Of a stretch of DNA of 64,000 nucleotides, positions 38,240 to 46,066 are shown piece by piece. Positions within the stretch are counted from its first letter, which is position 1; each line of letters begins with the position of its first letter. The position numbers and the translations under genes are program-made. The stretch is from Thalassoroseus pseudoceratinae (GTDB taxonomy: Bacteria > Planctomycetota > Planctomycetia > Planctomycetales > Planctomycetaceae), in assembly GCF_011634775.1 (NCBI RefSeq), contig NZ_JAALXT010000004.1, positions 372,001 through 436,000 of the forward strand, given 5' to 3'. The notes below the pieces were generated by a model. The model did not search any database, was not told the DNA's origin, and was given only the letters and a program-made list of their open reading frames with translations.

Positions 38240-38366
38240 AGGCCAATGCGAAGAGTGGGTCAATTTTTTAGTTGGAGTAGGAGGCAAGATTGGTTGGACA
38301 TCCTCGGTGAATGGGCAGGGTAAAACTTCCGCAGCACGTGGGATGTTGATCGCTTTGAATGAGTAT

Positions 38367-38421
38367 GGTTCAACGCACTTCGTCAATGCAACGCATGCTC
38401 ACGCAAAACCGTGAGCATGGC
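38367..38421. repeat. Family B repeat with perfect hairpin
   Basis: Includes ACTTCGTCAATGCAACG and the stem CATGCTCACG / CGTGAGCATG with loop CAAAAC. It lies 38 bp after the stop of the minus-strand gene at 38460 and could terminate it; it is the best preserved of three related copies in the window. Confidence 0.65.
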
Positions 38422-38459
38422 ACCCTGCGATCCCGTGCACGACCAACTCATTCTTCTCA

Positions 38460-38765
38460 CTACCTGAGGCTGGAGCCGTCCCAGGTATGTTCGGGATCAG
38501 GAACAAAGGTGATTCCAAAACCGGCGTTGTTCTGAAGGCTCGTTTTGCCCGTCACGAGCCAACCTCCGGGCACCTTTGAACGGGAAATTGTCGTCCCATT
38601 GAGGCCAACCGCGGCAATGGGCCTAAACGCCAATTGCGGTTCTGGTGATCCGGTCCTTTTTGAAGGGGAGTTTTGCGCGGATACATTCCTGTCACTCAAG
38701 ACCAGGGGGAGGCTAGCAACCAAGAGCAAGAGAGCGATCAAGGTTGTTGCAATTCGTCGAGACAT
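38460..38765 (-). CDS. Secreted hypothetical protein
   Basis: 101 residues from the ATG at 38765 (GGAG ten bases upstream; ORF open to 38813). Signal peptide RRIATTLIALLLLVASLPLVLS. The mature part, with TSLQNNAGFGITFVPDPEHTWDGSSLR, is not recognised. Length and composition suggest a small periplasmic or exported protein. Isolated; followed by a family B repeat. Confidence 0.6.
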   Translation of the reverse strand: MSRRIATTLIALLLLVASLPLVLSDRNVSAQNSPSKRTGSPEPQLAFRPIAAVGLNGTTISRSKVPGGWLVTGKTSLQNNAGFGITFVPDPEHTWDGSSLR

Positions 38766-39016
38766 TGATTTCCGCTCCAGGTAGAAAGACAGAAGTGTTG
38801 AAGAGTTGATCACCTTCCTCCAGTTTTACATCAAGTCGGAAAGACGATCAAATTTTTGCGGAGTGCCGTAGTTTGGGACATGCCCCAGGCTTTGCTCGCG
38901 ATAAGTTCACTCAACATGCTGAGGCGTGATCGTGCCTACTTCATAGACTTCATTCGTTGGATGCAAACTCGATTCGTCAGGATGACATATTACAACGCGT
39001 TCGCGGCTGTGCTTCG

Positions 39017-39478
39017 TTAGACGGAAACACTTTGAAAGAGAAACTCCTTGCGGCTCGGCTCATAAGTGATGAAGGGATTCAGCTCGTCGAACTCGTGGCT
39101 TACAATGACAGCCTTCCCAAGAGTATCGCCGACTAGTCGCAAATAGCCTAGCAACTCATTGAGTGCCACCTCCGAAGTCACATCGCGAGGGGAAATGTCG
39201 AACTCAATTGCAGTCGTGCCAAAGAAATGACATGCAACCAGGATACCGCCAACATAAAACCGCAGAAATGGGCTTGCGGTATTGCGAGTGTCGAAAACCT
39301 CGTCGACGGTTAATGGAACTGGCTGTGCTGTGTGATCGACTGAATACTCCAATGTGTAGGATGCACGGAGCACATCGAATAATATCTGCCAATGCTTGAT
39401 GGTCGTATCAAGAACGTAGATGTCACGAAGTGCTCCATCAGGCTCAAACTCTTGTCGGCATGTGTCCCAGCGAATCAT
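39017..39478 (-). CDS. Hypothetical protein
   Basis: 153 residues, not recognised. No signal peptide, no cysteine-rich or nucleotide-binding motifs. Alternating hydrophobic stretches (ILFDVLRASYTLEYSV, LRFYVGGILVACHFFGTTAIEFDIS, ALNELLGYLRLVGDTLGKAVIVSHE) suggest an alpha/beta domain, perhaps like immunity-type small proteins, but that is guesswork. ATG 39478; flanked upstream by a repeat island. Confidence 0.6.
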   Translation of the reverse strand: MIRWDTCRQEFEPDGALRDIYVLDTTIKHWQILFDVLRASYTLEYSVDHTAQPVPLTVDEVFDTRNTASPFLRFYVGGILVACHFFGTTAIEFDISPRDVTSEVALNELLGYLRLVGDTLGKAVIVSHEFDELNPFITYEPSRKEFLFQSVSV

Positions 39479-39495
39479 GGAGACACCCTAGTTTC

Positions 39496-39567
39496 GTAGG
39501 CTGGGGCATGTCCCAGCGTGTGCCCGCGTTGAGCCTGCTCATCTTGCTGGGTCATGACCCAGCCTAC
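39496..39567. repeat. Composite palindrome, family A
   Basis: GTAGGCTGGGGCATGTCCCAGC (22 bp, 39496-39517) followed, after a 27-bp spacer, by TGCTGGGTCATGACCCAGC (39545-39563) and CTAC. Second-copy counterpart of 32514-32574. Confidence 0.8.
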
Positions 39568-39590
39568 AAGATTTAGAATGAGCAAGATTC

Positions 39591-39719
39591 GCAGGGTGGC
39601 CCAGGTTGCTTGCAACCTGGGATCACAAAGTGATCAAGAGGTTGCAAGTCAGCCGCCCCCACTCGAACAACCTCTTGCTGATTTGCAGCCCAGAAAGAAA
39701 TCTTTCTGGGCCACCCCGC
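39591..39719. repeat. Long imperfect palindrome
   Basis: Outer arms GCAGGGTGGCCCAG (39591-39604) and CTGGGCCACCCCGC (39706-39719) pair with one mismatch. Inside are GGTTGCTTGCAACC-type and AGGTTGC/AACCTCTTGC-type inverted repeats. A second kind of element nested in the island. Confidence 0.55.
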
Positions 39720-39759
39720 GAAGAGACTATCAAATCATTGTGAAGAAACTAGATAGCAA

Positions 39760-39784
39760 GTAAGGGCCGCACAGCGGACCCTAC
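39760..39784. repeat. Short GC-rich palindrome
   Basis: Arms GTAAGGGCCGC and GCGGACCCTAC with a short ACA centre, 25 bp in total and two mismatches. Third kind of element in the island. Confidence 0.5.
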
Positions 39785-39794
39785 TTGCTCAACG

Positions 39795-39817
39795 TGCTGG
39801 GTCACGACCCAGCCTAC
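39795..39817. repeat. Single family A unit at purA 3' end
   Basis: TGCTGGGTCACGACCCAGC followed by CTAC; the same unit as the right half of the composite copies. It begins 14 bp beyond the purA stop on the minus strand. Confidence 0.75.
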
Positions 39818-39830
39818 AATACTGTCCTGG

Positions 39831-41111
39831 TCACACAATCACGGTTTGCTCGCGGTCCGGGCCGACGGAGATGATTTCGACGGGGCGTTCGACGAGTTCG
39901 GCGAGGGCGTCGAGATATTCGCGGGCGGCTTTGGGGAAGTCGGCGAGTTTTTTCACGCCGCAGATGTCTTCGGTCCAGCCGGGCAGGGTGCGGTAGACCG
40001 GTTTGGCTTTGGCGAGGTCATCGATGTGGCTGGGGAAATCGGTGGTGCGTTCGCCATCGATTTCGTACGCCTCACAGATGCTGAGTTCCGGCAATCCGGT
40101 GAGGACGTCGAGTAGGGCGACGGCGATGCAATCCACGCCGCTGATCATTGCACCATATCGGGTAGCGACGGCGTCTAACCATCCGCAGCGACGTGGACGC
40201 CCGGTGACGGTGCCGTATTCTCGGCCCACGTCGCGGATGCGTTGACCGGTTTCGTCGTGGAGTTCCGTCGGGAACGGTCCGCCACCCACGCGAGTCGTGT
40301 AGGCTTTGACGACGCCGATCATGCGGTCAATGACACGCTCCGGCACACCACTTCCGCCATGGATGCCGCAACCGGAACTATTTGACGACGTCACAAACGG
40401 GAACGTTCCGTGATCGATGTCCAGCAAACTTCCCTGGGCACCTTCGAACAGCAGCTTCTTGTCGGCTTTCAACTCGCGATGGAGGAGGGCGGTGGTATCG
40501 GTAATTCGAGGACGCAGACGATCCGCGTACGCTTGGAATTCCTCGTAAATCGCGTCGGCACTTAGTGGTGTGGCATCGGGATCGAGGGCTTTGATGATGG
40601 TGTTCTTTTGCGGAACGATCTCTTCCAACCGTCTGCGGAAGACATCGGGACGGATGAAATCGCCCATGCGGATCGCGTGTGTGCGACCGGCTTTATCGCG
40701 GTAACATGGGCCGATTCCCCGCATTGTCGTGCCGATGGCCTCATCTTTGCGGGCTTTCTCGAGCGCCGCTTCTTCCAGTTGGTGCCATGGGAAGATGACA
40801 TGAGCTCGGTCGCTGACGACCAAGTTATCCACTGTTGCACCGTTTTGCTTCTCGATGCTGTCCAATTCTTCCAAGAACGCTTTGGGGTTGATGACCACGC
40901 CACCGGCGATCACCGAGGTTTTCTCCGGATGCAACACACCAGCTGGCAGCAAAGAAAGCTTGTACGTCTTTCCGTTGAAGACAACCGTGTGCCCCGCGTT
41001 GTTGCCTCCGAGATACCGCACGACAACGTCGTGATCTTCGGTCAAGAGGTCAACAATTTTCCCCTTCGCCTCATCCCCCCATTGGAGACCAATGACAGCC
41101 GTTGCAGCCAC
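39831..41111 (-). CDS. purA: Adenylosuccinate synthetase
   Basis: 426 residues. Condenses IMP with aspartate using GTP in AMP synthesis. Motifs: [24 protein letters not shown] (His general acid), [56 protein letters not shown] (substrate loop) and [11 protein letters not shown] at the C-terminus. Start is a GTG at 41111 with AAGGTGA ten bases upstream; no good ATG exists. Divergent from the response regulator across 358 bp that contains a perfect 16-bp palindrome. Confidence 0.97.
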   Translation of the reverse strand: MAATAVIGLQWGDEAKGKIVDLLTEDHDVVVRYLGGNNAGHTVVFNGKTYKLSLLPAGVLHPEKTSVIAGGVVINPKAFLEELDSIEKQNGATVDNLVVSDRAHVIFPWHQLEEAALEKARKDEAIGTTMRGIGPCYRDKAGRTHAIRMGDFIRPDVFRRRLEEIVPQKNTIIKALDPDATPLSADAIYEEFQAYADRLRPRITDTTALLHRELKADKKLLFEGAQGSLLDIDHGTFPFVTSSNSSGCGIHGGSGVPERVIDRMIGVVKAYTTRVGGGPFPTELHDETGQRIRDVGREYGTVTGRPRRCGWLDAVATRYGAMISGVDCIAVALLDVLTGLPELSICEAYEIDGERTTDFPSHIDDLAKAKPVYRTLPGWTEDICGVKKLADFPKAAREYLDALAELVERPVEIISVGPDREQTVIV

Positions 41112-41469
41112 GATAGTTCACCTTCAATTTTGGATTCCAGCGTGTTCATCGAAGATGCACGCCAGCCGATGCGATCAAAAAGCCCGAACGAGTCTAGGGG
41201 AACGGACGCCACTTCGCGAGTGTAAACGGTGTTTCGCTCTTTTATCTTCGCGAGCTTGCCTGAGTGTGAACAGCGTTCGACCTTGTGAGAATTCTCACAT
41301 CGTGGCAAATCGTCCACTCCCGGGTGCATTTGATCGGATATGAAAAGATGGAAAAGATTTGCGGAAGTTGCTGTCGGATTTCCAGACGAGTTGGCGATTC
41401 CTAAGCGGATCGTCCGATGAATACAGAGCCAACCCAACCGCCTCCGAAGCCTGCCAAGAGGAATGCGTG
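41112..41469. other. Divergent non-coding region purA / response regulator
   Basis: 358 bp with no gene. Includes the 16-bp palindrome at 41284. The response-regulator frame is open back to 41359 but its ribosome site fixes the start later. Confidence 0.4.
41284..41299. promoter_or_regulatory. Perfect 16-bp palindrome, candidate operator
   Basis: TGTGAGAATTCTCACA is a perfect palindrome about midway between the divergent purA and response-regulator starts (about 170 bp from each). Half site TGTGAGAA. It is the kind of site bound by a dimeric regulator; no regulator identified. Confidence 0.5.
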
Positions 41470-41928
41470 ATGACCACTCCGGATGTAAGTCGCGTGGATT
41501 CTGCCTCGAAAACGTGTCGCATGCCTTGCTCGAAATCGTCGCCTACCAAACGTCGTGTGCTGGTCGTTGAAGATGACAGCTCCATCGCCGAGTGCATCGA
41601 ATTTGTTCTAGCGAGCCGAGGTTACGAGGTTTTTCTAGCCGGCGATGGCACGGAAGGGCTCTGCCGGGCGGAGCGAGATTTCCCGGATTTGATCATTCTC
41701 GATGTCGTATTACCACGACGCAGCGGTTTAGTATTGCTGGAACGCACTCGACATTGGCACCCCGATCCGCCGCGGATCATCTTGATCACTGGGAACGACG
41801 AACCCCGTCACCGCGACTTCGCTCTCAGCCGAGGTGCAGACGGCTTCTTCGCCAAACCGTTTGATGTCGAAGATCTCGCCAATTCGGTTGACCGCCTGTT
41901 TGCGGTTCCGACCCGAACGAGCGCCTAA
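41470..41928 (+). CDS. Single-domain response regulator
   Basis: 152 residues, with a start at ATG 41470 preceded by AGAGGAA. A 28-residue Ser/Lys/Arg-rich leader precedes one receiver domain: RRVLVVEDDSSIAECIEFVL, phosphoacceptor Asp78 in LIILDVVLPRRSG, ILITGNDE and the conserved Lys in GFFAKPFDVEDLANSV. No output domain, so it acts by protein contact or as a phospho-relay. No histidine kinase lies nearby. Confidence 0.9.
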   Translation: MTTPDVSRVDSASKTCRMPCSKSSPTKRRVLVVEDDSSIAECIEFVLASRGYEVFLAGDGTEGLCRAERDFPDLIILDVVLPRRSGLVLLERTRHWHPDPPRIILITGNDEPRHRDFALSRGADGFFAKPFDVEDLANSVDRLFAVPTRTSA

Positions 41929-42252
41929 CTTTGAGCGTTCTGTTTCGCACTCCGACGCATCGAAAGGACGTTACAAATGTCCCGGCCTCGGATGATTCTT
42001 GAGAAAACTTGAACCTGATCTTCCCATAGTCGAAAAAATTCCCTAAAACCCCGCCAACGCCGTATGCCCATTCTGCGGGTGGTCGCGCCGTGGTGGTGCG
42101 GGAACGAGGCGGCTAAAGCATTTTGCTTTCCGCTTGGCGTGTACTGTCTCGTGGAGAGATCGCCCTCATTGGCGGTTGAATCTACCGCAGATACCGAGGC
42201 CGGAGCACGGTCCAAGGGATTTTCGTCGTTTTTTCTCAAGGATGAGGAACTC
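41929..42252 (+). other. Non-coding region upstream of TlpA-like lipoprotein
   Basis: 324 bp between two plus-strand genes. The downstream frame is open to 42064, but the translated extension has no family look and the ribosome site favours 42253. A TTGAAC ... CATAGT pair near 42011-42034 is a weak candidate promoter. Confidence 0.3.
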
Positions 42253-43473
42253 ATGAGCGCGACACGGAAGTGGATCGAAACTGTTGGAATCGCATGTTTA
42301 GGCGGAGCATTCGTTTGCGGAACTTCAGGTTGTGGCAAGGACCGACCTACTCCGGAACAAACGGCAAGTCAACTGCCCACTCTGTCGATTTCGAGCCCCA
42401 AAACGACGCCGAAAATTGAAACCGGTCCCCCGGTGGATTCTGCGGAGTTGGCACTGCAAGAAATCACATTGCTGCGTCTCAAAACGTTGCCGACCGAGGC
42501 GTCGGTTGCGGAAATCCGAGAGTTCCAACGACAACGCAACACCGAAATCGTGGCACTCGCTCAACACGCCATCGCCCGATCACACGCTGACGAAGCAAAA
42601 TCGTCGGAATACCGCCAAGCGGTACACCACCTGCTCGAAGCCCGCACTCAGTTGGCTTTGCAACATCCCAGTGGTGAGGAAGCTGCTCGAAACGCAGACA
42701 TCGAAACGCTTTACGATCATGCTGAGCAAGTGATTGCTGCCGATCCTAGCTCTCCGGCAGCGTTGGAAGCGGGGCTGTCCTTAGTCGCATTCGCCGAGAC
42801 GATGGCTCGAAAATTCGGCGGCGAGGAACCCCGATGGCTGGAAGAATACAGTCGGCAAGCCCAACTCTTTGCCCGACGTTTCCCCGGCGAAACGGAACAC
42901 GTGATCAAAACCCTCGATGCGGCCGGTTGGAGTTGTGACGCCCATGGACTCACGGAGGCGGCCGCTGCTTGTTACACCACGCTTCAGGAAATGTGTCCCG
43001 ACGACAAACGAACGGCACACGTCTCAGCTATCCTGCGACGATTAACTCTCGTTGGACAGCCATTGAAATTGGCGGGTCCCACGATCGATGGCGGTTATGT
43101 TGACCTGGAACAATTCCAGGGAACACCCACAGTTGTCGCATTCTGGGCCAGTGAAACTGAAGGTGCTGAAGTTCAACTCCCCGAACTCAAAAAACTCGCC
43201 GACCAATTCGCCAACAACGGCTTGAATGTTGTCAGTGTGAACTTGGACTTCGACGAAGCAATTGCCAGAGATTTTCTGTCCCGTCACCAAATCGAATGGC
43301 CAACGGTGTTCTACGCCGCTCCCGATCAACGTGGCTGGAAGAACCCGATCGTGAAGTACTACGGTCTCCGTCGGATTCCAGCGTATTGGTTGGTCAATGC
43401 CGACGGAACCGTCGCCAGCACCTTCACGACACTCCCAGAACTCGCGGAACACTGCACCGACCTACTGAAATAA
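42253..43473 (+). CDS. Thioredoxin-like (TlpA/redoxin-fold) lipoprotein lacking CxxC
   Basis: 406 residues from ATG 42253 (AAGGATGAGGAA upstream). N-terminus IETVGIACLGGAFVCGTSGCGKDRP carries a weak lipobox (Cys27). Middle part (about 65-260) is helical and TPR-like, with no strong repeat. C-terminal about 265-400 is a redoxin fold: VGQPLKLAGPTIDGGYVDLEQFQGTPTVVAFWASETEGAEVQLPELKKLADQF, GLNVVSVNLDFDEAIARDFLSRHQIEWPTVF, and RRIPAYWLVNADG (cis-Pro). Where TlpA has CxxC it has SETEGAE, so it cannot be a dithiol oxidoreductase in the usual way. Possibly a non-catalytic binding domain. Followed by a strong terminator. Confidence 0.85.
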   Translation: MSATRKWIETVGIACLGGAFVCGTSGCGKDRPTPEQTASQLPTLSISSPKTTPKIETGPPVDSAELALQEITLLRLKTLPTEASVAEIREFQRQRNTEIVALAQHAIARSHADEAKSSEYRQAVHHLLEARTQLALQHPSGEEAARNADIETLYDHAEQVIAADPSSPAALEAGLSLVAFAETMARKFGGEEPRWLEEYSRQAQLFARRFPGETEHVIKTLDAAGWSCDAHGLTEAAAACYTTLQEMCPDDKRTAHVSAILRRLTLVGQPLKLAGPTIDGGYVDLEQFQGTPTVVAFWASETEGAEVQLPELKKLADQFANNGLNVVSVNLDFDEAIARDFLSRHQIEWPTVFYAAPDQRGWKNPIVKYYGLRRIPAYWLVNADGTVASTFTTLPELAEHCTDLLK

Positions 43474-43523
43474 ACCGCACACATGATCAAACAGGCACAA
43501 TTCGATTGTGCAACCAAGTGTCG

Positions 43524-43557
43524 ACACCGATGGTCTAGAGACCATCGGTGTTTTTTT
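43524..43557 (+). terminator. Rho-independent terminator
   Basis: Stem of 11-13 bp (ACACCGATGGTCT / AGACCATCGGTGT, 43524-43551) with a seven-T run at 43551-43557. Clear terminator of the lipoprotein gene, insulating it from lexA. Confidence 0.92.
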
Positions 43558-43657
43558 GTAGGAAATGTCACAGATCGGCAGTGTTCAATTGATCAAAAAT
43601 GGCATAAAAACACTGAACACGCGGTTTTTTTAGCGGAAAATGGGGGGTAACGATATT

Positions 43658-43671
43658 GTTCAGGCTTGAAC
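43658..43671. promoter_or_regulatory. GTTC-N6-GAAC palindrome, candidate LexA box
   Basis: GTTCAGGCTTGAAC: 4-bp arms GTTC and GAAC around a 6-bp spacer, 174 bp before lexA. LexA boxes of several phyla are built from GTTC/GAAC half-sites, and lexA is usually autoregulated; whether this spacing is used here is unknown. Confidence 0.4.
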
Positions 43672-43792
43672 TATGTATGAGAGTCCATTAGTATTTCCCT
43701 TAGTGAATCTATGTTTGACCCCACACCTATTTAATGTCGCTCCCCATATCAACTCCGTCATAAACAACCGTTTCATTGGAGTTATGAAGGTT

Positions 43793-43819
43793 TTGAAAAG
43801 GCACTATAGACCTTTTCAA
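43793..43819. promoter_or_regulatory. Inverted repeat just before lexA start
   Basis: TTGAAAAGG (43793-43801) and CCTTTTCAA (43811-43819), perfect 9-bp arms around 9 bp. Preceded by an AACTCC / GGAGTT pair (43751, 43777). It lies 26 bp before the lexA ATG, so it may fold in the mRNA near the ribosome site or serve as an operator. Confidence 0.45.
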
Positions 43820-43844
43820 CTTTTGCAACAAAGGACACAGTAGT

Positions 43845-44459
43845 ATGGTCGATGGTAACGGCACGAAACGTCCCGCTTTGACCCCGAGACAACGTGAAAT
43901 TTACGAGTTCCTCAAAGATAAAATCGTGAATCGCGGATACGGCCCAACGGTTCGCGAAATCGGCACGCATTTTGAAATCAAAAGCCCCAACGGGGTGATG
44001 TGCCACTTGAAAGCCCTGGAGAAGAAGGGCTTGATCACTCGCGAATCTCACATGTCTCGTGCGATCCAGTTGACCGACTCCCCACAAAAACGCATGAGCC
44101 TCCCGCTCGCCGGACAGATTGTGGCCGGTCACCCGGTGGAAGCCGTCGAAGATGTGGAACGAGTCGACTTTGCCAACCTCTTTGATTCCGACGATCATTT
44201 CTGCCTAAAAGTCAAAGGCGATTCGATGATCGAGGACTCAATCGCGGAAGGCGATTACGTCATCGTCAACAAGCAGAACGATGCTCGGGAAGGCGAGATT
44301 GTGGTTGCATTGGTCGAAGGCCAAGACGCAACCCTCAAACGCTTCTACCGTGAGAACGACCGTTTCCGCTTGGAACCGGCGAACTCAACTATGCAACCGA
44401 TCTACGCAGATGACGTTGAGGTTCTCGGCGTTGTTGTCGGTGTTGTCCGCCAATACTAA
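43845..44459 (+). CDS. lexA: LexA repressor
   Basis: 204 residues. SOS-response repressor. N-terminal winged helix (about 10-72): LTPRQREIYEFLKDKIVNRGYGPTVREIGTHFEIKSPNGVMCHLKALEKKGLI. C-terminal S24 autoprotease: cleavage site Ala89-Gly90 in LPLAGQIVAG, Ser127 in GDSM and Lys165 in DATLKRF form the catalytic dyad. All needed residues are present, so RecA-stimulated self-cleavage is expected. AAAGGA lies 11 bases before the ATG. Followed by a strong terminator, so it is monocistronic. Confidence 0.97.
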   Translation: MVDGNGTKRPALTPRQREIYEFLKDKIVNRGYGPTVREIGTHFEIKSPNGVMCHLKALEKKGLITRESHMSRAIQLTDSPQKRMSLPLAGQIVAGHPVEAVEDVERVDFANLFDSDDHFCLKVKGDSMIEDSIAEGDYVIVNKQNDAREGEIVVALVEGQDATLKRFYRENDRFRLEPANSTMQPIYADDVEVLGVVVGVVRQY

Positions 44460-44516
44460 ATCCCCCAAGTCCATCAGCCGTGAGATACGAGTCACGGTGG
44501 AACTTGGTTCTGATAG

Positions 44517-44548
44517 GCCCCCGACCAGCACGTTCGGGGGCTTTTTTT
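44517..44548 (+). terminator. Rho-independent terminator of lexA
   Basis: GCCCCCGA (44517-44524) / TCGGGGGC (44534-44541) with a 9-nt loop and a seven-T run at 44542-44548. Confidence 0.93.
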
Positions 44549-44695
44549 GTCATTCCGGCGGATTCACGCCCTCCGAACAATTCTCCAGAGTTGACGGACA
44601 CGAGAACGCCTGATAATTTGCTGGTTTGCCAACCATGCGGTGAATCGTTGTTGGTAATCCGTACAACTGTCTTTTCTTTGTGAGATTGAAGTGTC

Positions 44696-44887
44696 ATGGG
44701 ACGAGTGGAACGGCAACGGGATTTAGCTCGAAAACGCACACGACGGGCCAAGCTACGCCGATTGCGAGAAAAGTATCGCAAAGCGAATGAATCCGAACGC
44801 CCTGAAATTATCGAGAAAGTCCGTCTTGTCAGCCCGCTTGTGAACTTGGTCGAAGAAGAAGCCAATCAGGAAAAAGCGGAATCCTAA
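44696..44887 (+). CDS. Small very basic helical protein (DUF6800-like)
   Basis: 63 residues, basic in the first half (GRVERQRDLARKRTRRAKLR) then acidic towards the end. One long amphipathic helix is likely. I believe it matches the planctomycete DUF6800-type small proteins, but this is from memory. ATG 44696; no ribosome site stronger than GTG spacing. Function unknown; the basic/acidic split suggests nucleic-acid or ribosome contact. Confidence 0.65.
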   Translation: MGRVERQRDLARKRTRRAKLRRLREKYRKANESERPEIIEKVRLVSPLVNLVEEEANQEKAES

Positions 44888-45565
44888 CGGACATTTCTTG
44901 CCTGAGGCATCTTAGGCAATTGAATCGAGAAGCTATTTGCAGAGCGGGGTGGCAGTATCCACTCCGCTTGCTGCGTTTCTTGAGGTGGCTTTCCTGCTCC
45001 AAATCATTCGCTTGGGCTGTCAGCAGCACACACGAGCGGGCGAGAGCATGACGTGCTCCCCTGCATCGAGATCTTCTAGCGCCCCACAATTGCGAGATTC
45101 TGGAAATCGCATCAAGCTCAAGCATTTGAATGCGTTTCGGGCTTACCTCTCTCCGCAATGTATGTCATACACAGAACTGGTGCGCAAACACGGCTGGAAG
45201 TCGAATCGGCGTGCGATCGACGAGAACCTGGCCACGTCTCCACAGAAACCGCTTGCGTAAACCCCGACTGATCTGATAGAGATCCACAGAGCCGTCGTCA
45301 AACGGAGTTTGGGACCGCGTTTCGAGCAAACTCGTTTCAGGCGGACAACGGCGTTCCAATGCAATCGATCGTGCACGATTATGAGACTTGAGTCACTCGT
45401 GCAAACGGATCCCCCGGGTCATTTTTTCAATCCCGACGACGCTGTTTGAAGACGCTTGACACGGCCTTCGAACTTTTATAAGCAACACCATCTAATGTGT
45501 GCGTCGTGCCACAAGTTATTTGTCGTAAGTAGCGAGAAGAATTCGTTTTCAGTGAGGAAGCCAAT
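44888..45565. other. 678-bp gene-poor region
   Basis: No credible gene. Overlapping ORFs on both strands (44829-45158, 44937-45260, 45143-45376) have no homology by eye and no ribosome site. No tRNA cloverleaf seen. The promoter for the acidic protein is near its end. Confidence 0.5.
45456..45482 (+). promoter_or_regulatory. Sigma-70-like promoter for the acidic protein gene
   Basis: TTGACA at 45456-45461 and TATAAG at 45477-45482, spacer 15 bp (shorter than the usual 16-18). About 85 bp before the ATG at 45566, with GAGGAAG upstream of the start. Confidence 0.45.
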
Positions 45566-45895
45566 ATGGCCGGAATCGGCATGGGTCGAGAAGACTTCTG
45601 GAATGGTGGTACGGACGATCTGCTCGATTTCGACCAGGCTAACCCGTCCGATAGCATCTACTTGAGCGATGAGGACGACGACTTCGACGACTTCGATGAT
45701 GATGACGACGAAGACGACGACTTCGATGATGATGACTTCGACGACGACTTTGATGATGACGATGATTTCGACGAGGACGACGAAGACTTCGATGACGACT
45801 TCGACGATCTCGATGATGATCTAGATGACGACGACGACTTCGATGATGACGACGAAGACGATGATGATTTCGACGACTTCGACGACGATGATTAG
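45566..45895 (+). CDS. Asp/Phe-rich low-complexity acidic protein
   Basis: 109 residues. A 33-residue leader (AGIGMGREDFWNGGTDDLL...) is followed by about 75 residues made of only Asp, Phe, Glu and a few Leu, in DFDDD-type repeats. Extremely acidic; expected to be disordered and to bind metal ions or basic proteins. Encoded mostly by GAC, GAT, TTC; codon mixing argues against recent simple-sequence slippage. GAGGAAG before the ATG, a TTGACA/TATAAG pair upstream and a hairpin downstream support real expression. Function unknown. Confidence 0.8.
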   Translation: MAGIGMGREDFWNGGTDDLLDFDQANPSDSIYLSDEDDDFDDFDDDDDEDDDFDDDDFDDDFDDDDDFDEDDEDFDDDFDDLDDDLDDDDDFDDDDEDDDDFDDFDDDD

Positions 45896-45900
45896 TGTCA

Positions 45901-45935
45901 CAATCGAAGCCGGAACAACATTCCGGCTTTGATTG
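45901..45935 (+). terminator. Hairpin after the acidic protein gene
   Basis: CAATCGAAGCCGGAA (45901-45915) pairs with TTCCGGCTTTGATTG (45921-45935), 15 positions including one G-T, loop 5 nt. There is no long T-run after it. Confidence 0.75.
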
Positions 45936-46066
45936 TTGCGGCCGTCTCATCGACAGAGTGGTAGGGACGACGTTTCTCGACGATACCGGAATCGAGCGAG
46001 TTCCATCGGTGGTCTCGCAAATACTCAATGAATCGCACGCTGTTTTGCGAAACGGGTGGAACCCTC

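Larger units (their letters stand above)
39479..39830. other. Gene-free repeat island
   Basis: 352 bp without a credible gene between the hypothetical (start 39478) and the purA stop (39831), which holds four or five palindromic elements listed separately at 39496, 39591, 39760 and 39795. It contains a plus-strand ORF from 39554 to 39763, rejected because it translates the repeats. Confidence 0.7.
43474..43844 (+). other. lexA upstream region
   Basis: 371 bp with no gene; holds the upstream gene's terminator, GTGTTCA / TGAACAC 7-bp inverted repeats (43581-43587 and 43614-43620), the palindrome at 43658 and the hairpin at 43793. The AT-rich 43590-43640 stretch is the likely promoter area. Confidence 0.5.

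Noticed and set aside
38186-38300. Guanidine riboswitch before the SugE-like gene
   Set aside because: Inverted repeats are present, but I do not see the conserved guanidine-I, -II or -III motifs.
39554-39763. 69-codon ORF in the repeat island
   Set aside because: It translates palindromic repeats and has no family look.
44829-45376. Small ORFs on both strands in the gene-poor region
   Set aside because: No ribosome sites, no conserved features, overlap one another.
45601-45895. Simple tandem repeat or CRISPR-like array
   Set aside because: The GAC/GAT/TTC run encodes one long acidic frame with mixed codons; no direct repeats with spacers.
45639-46028. 129-codon minus-strand ORF opposite the acidic gene
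   Set aside because: Arg/His/Ser-rich translation of the complementary repeats; the acidic frame has a ribosome site and promoter.
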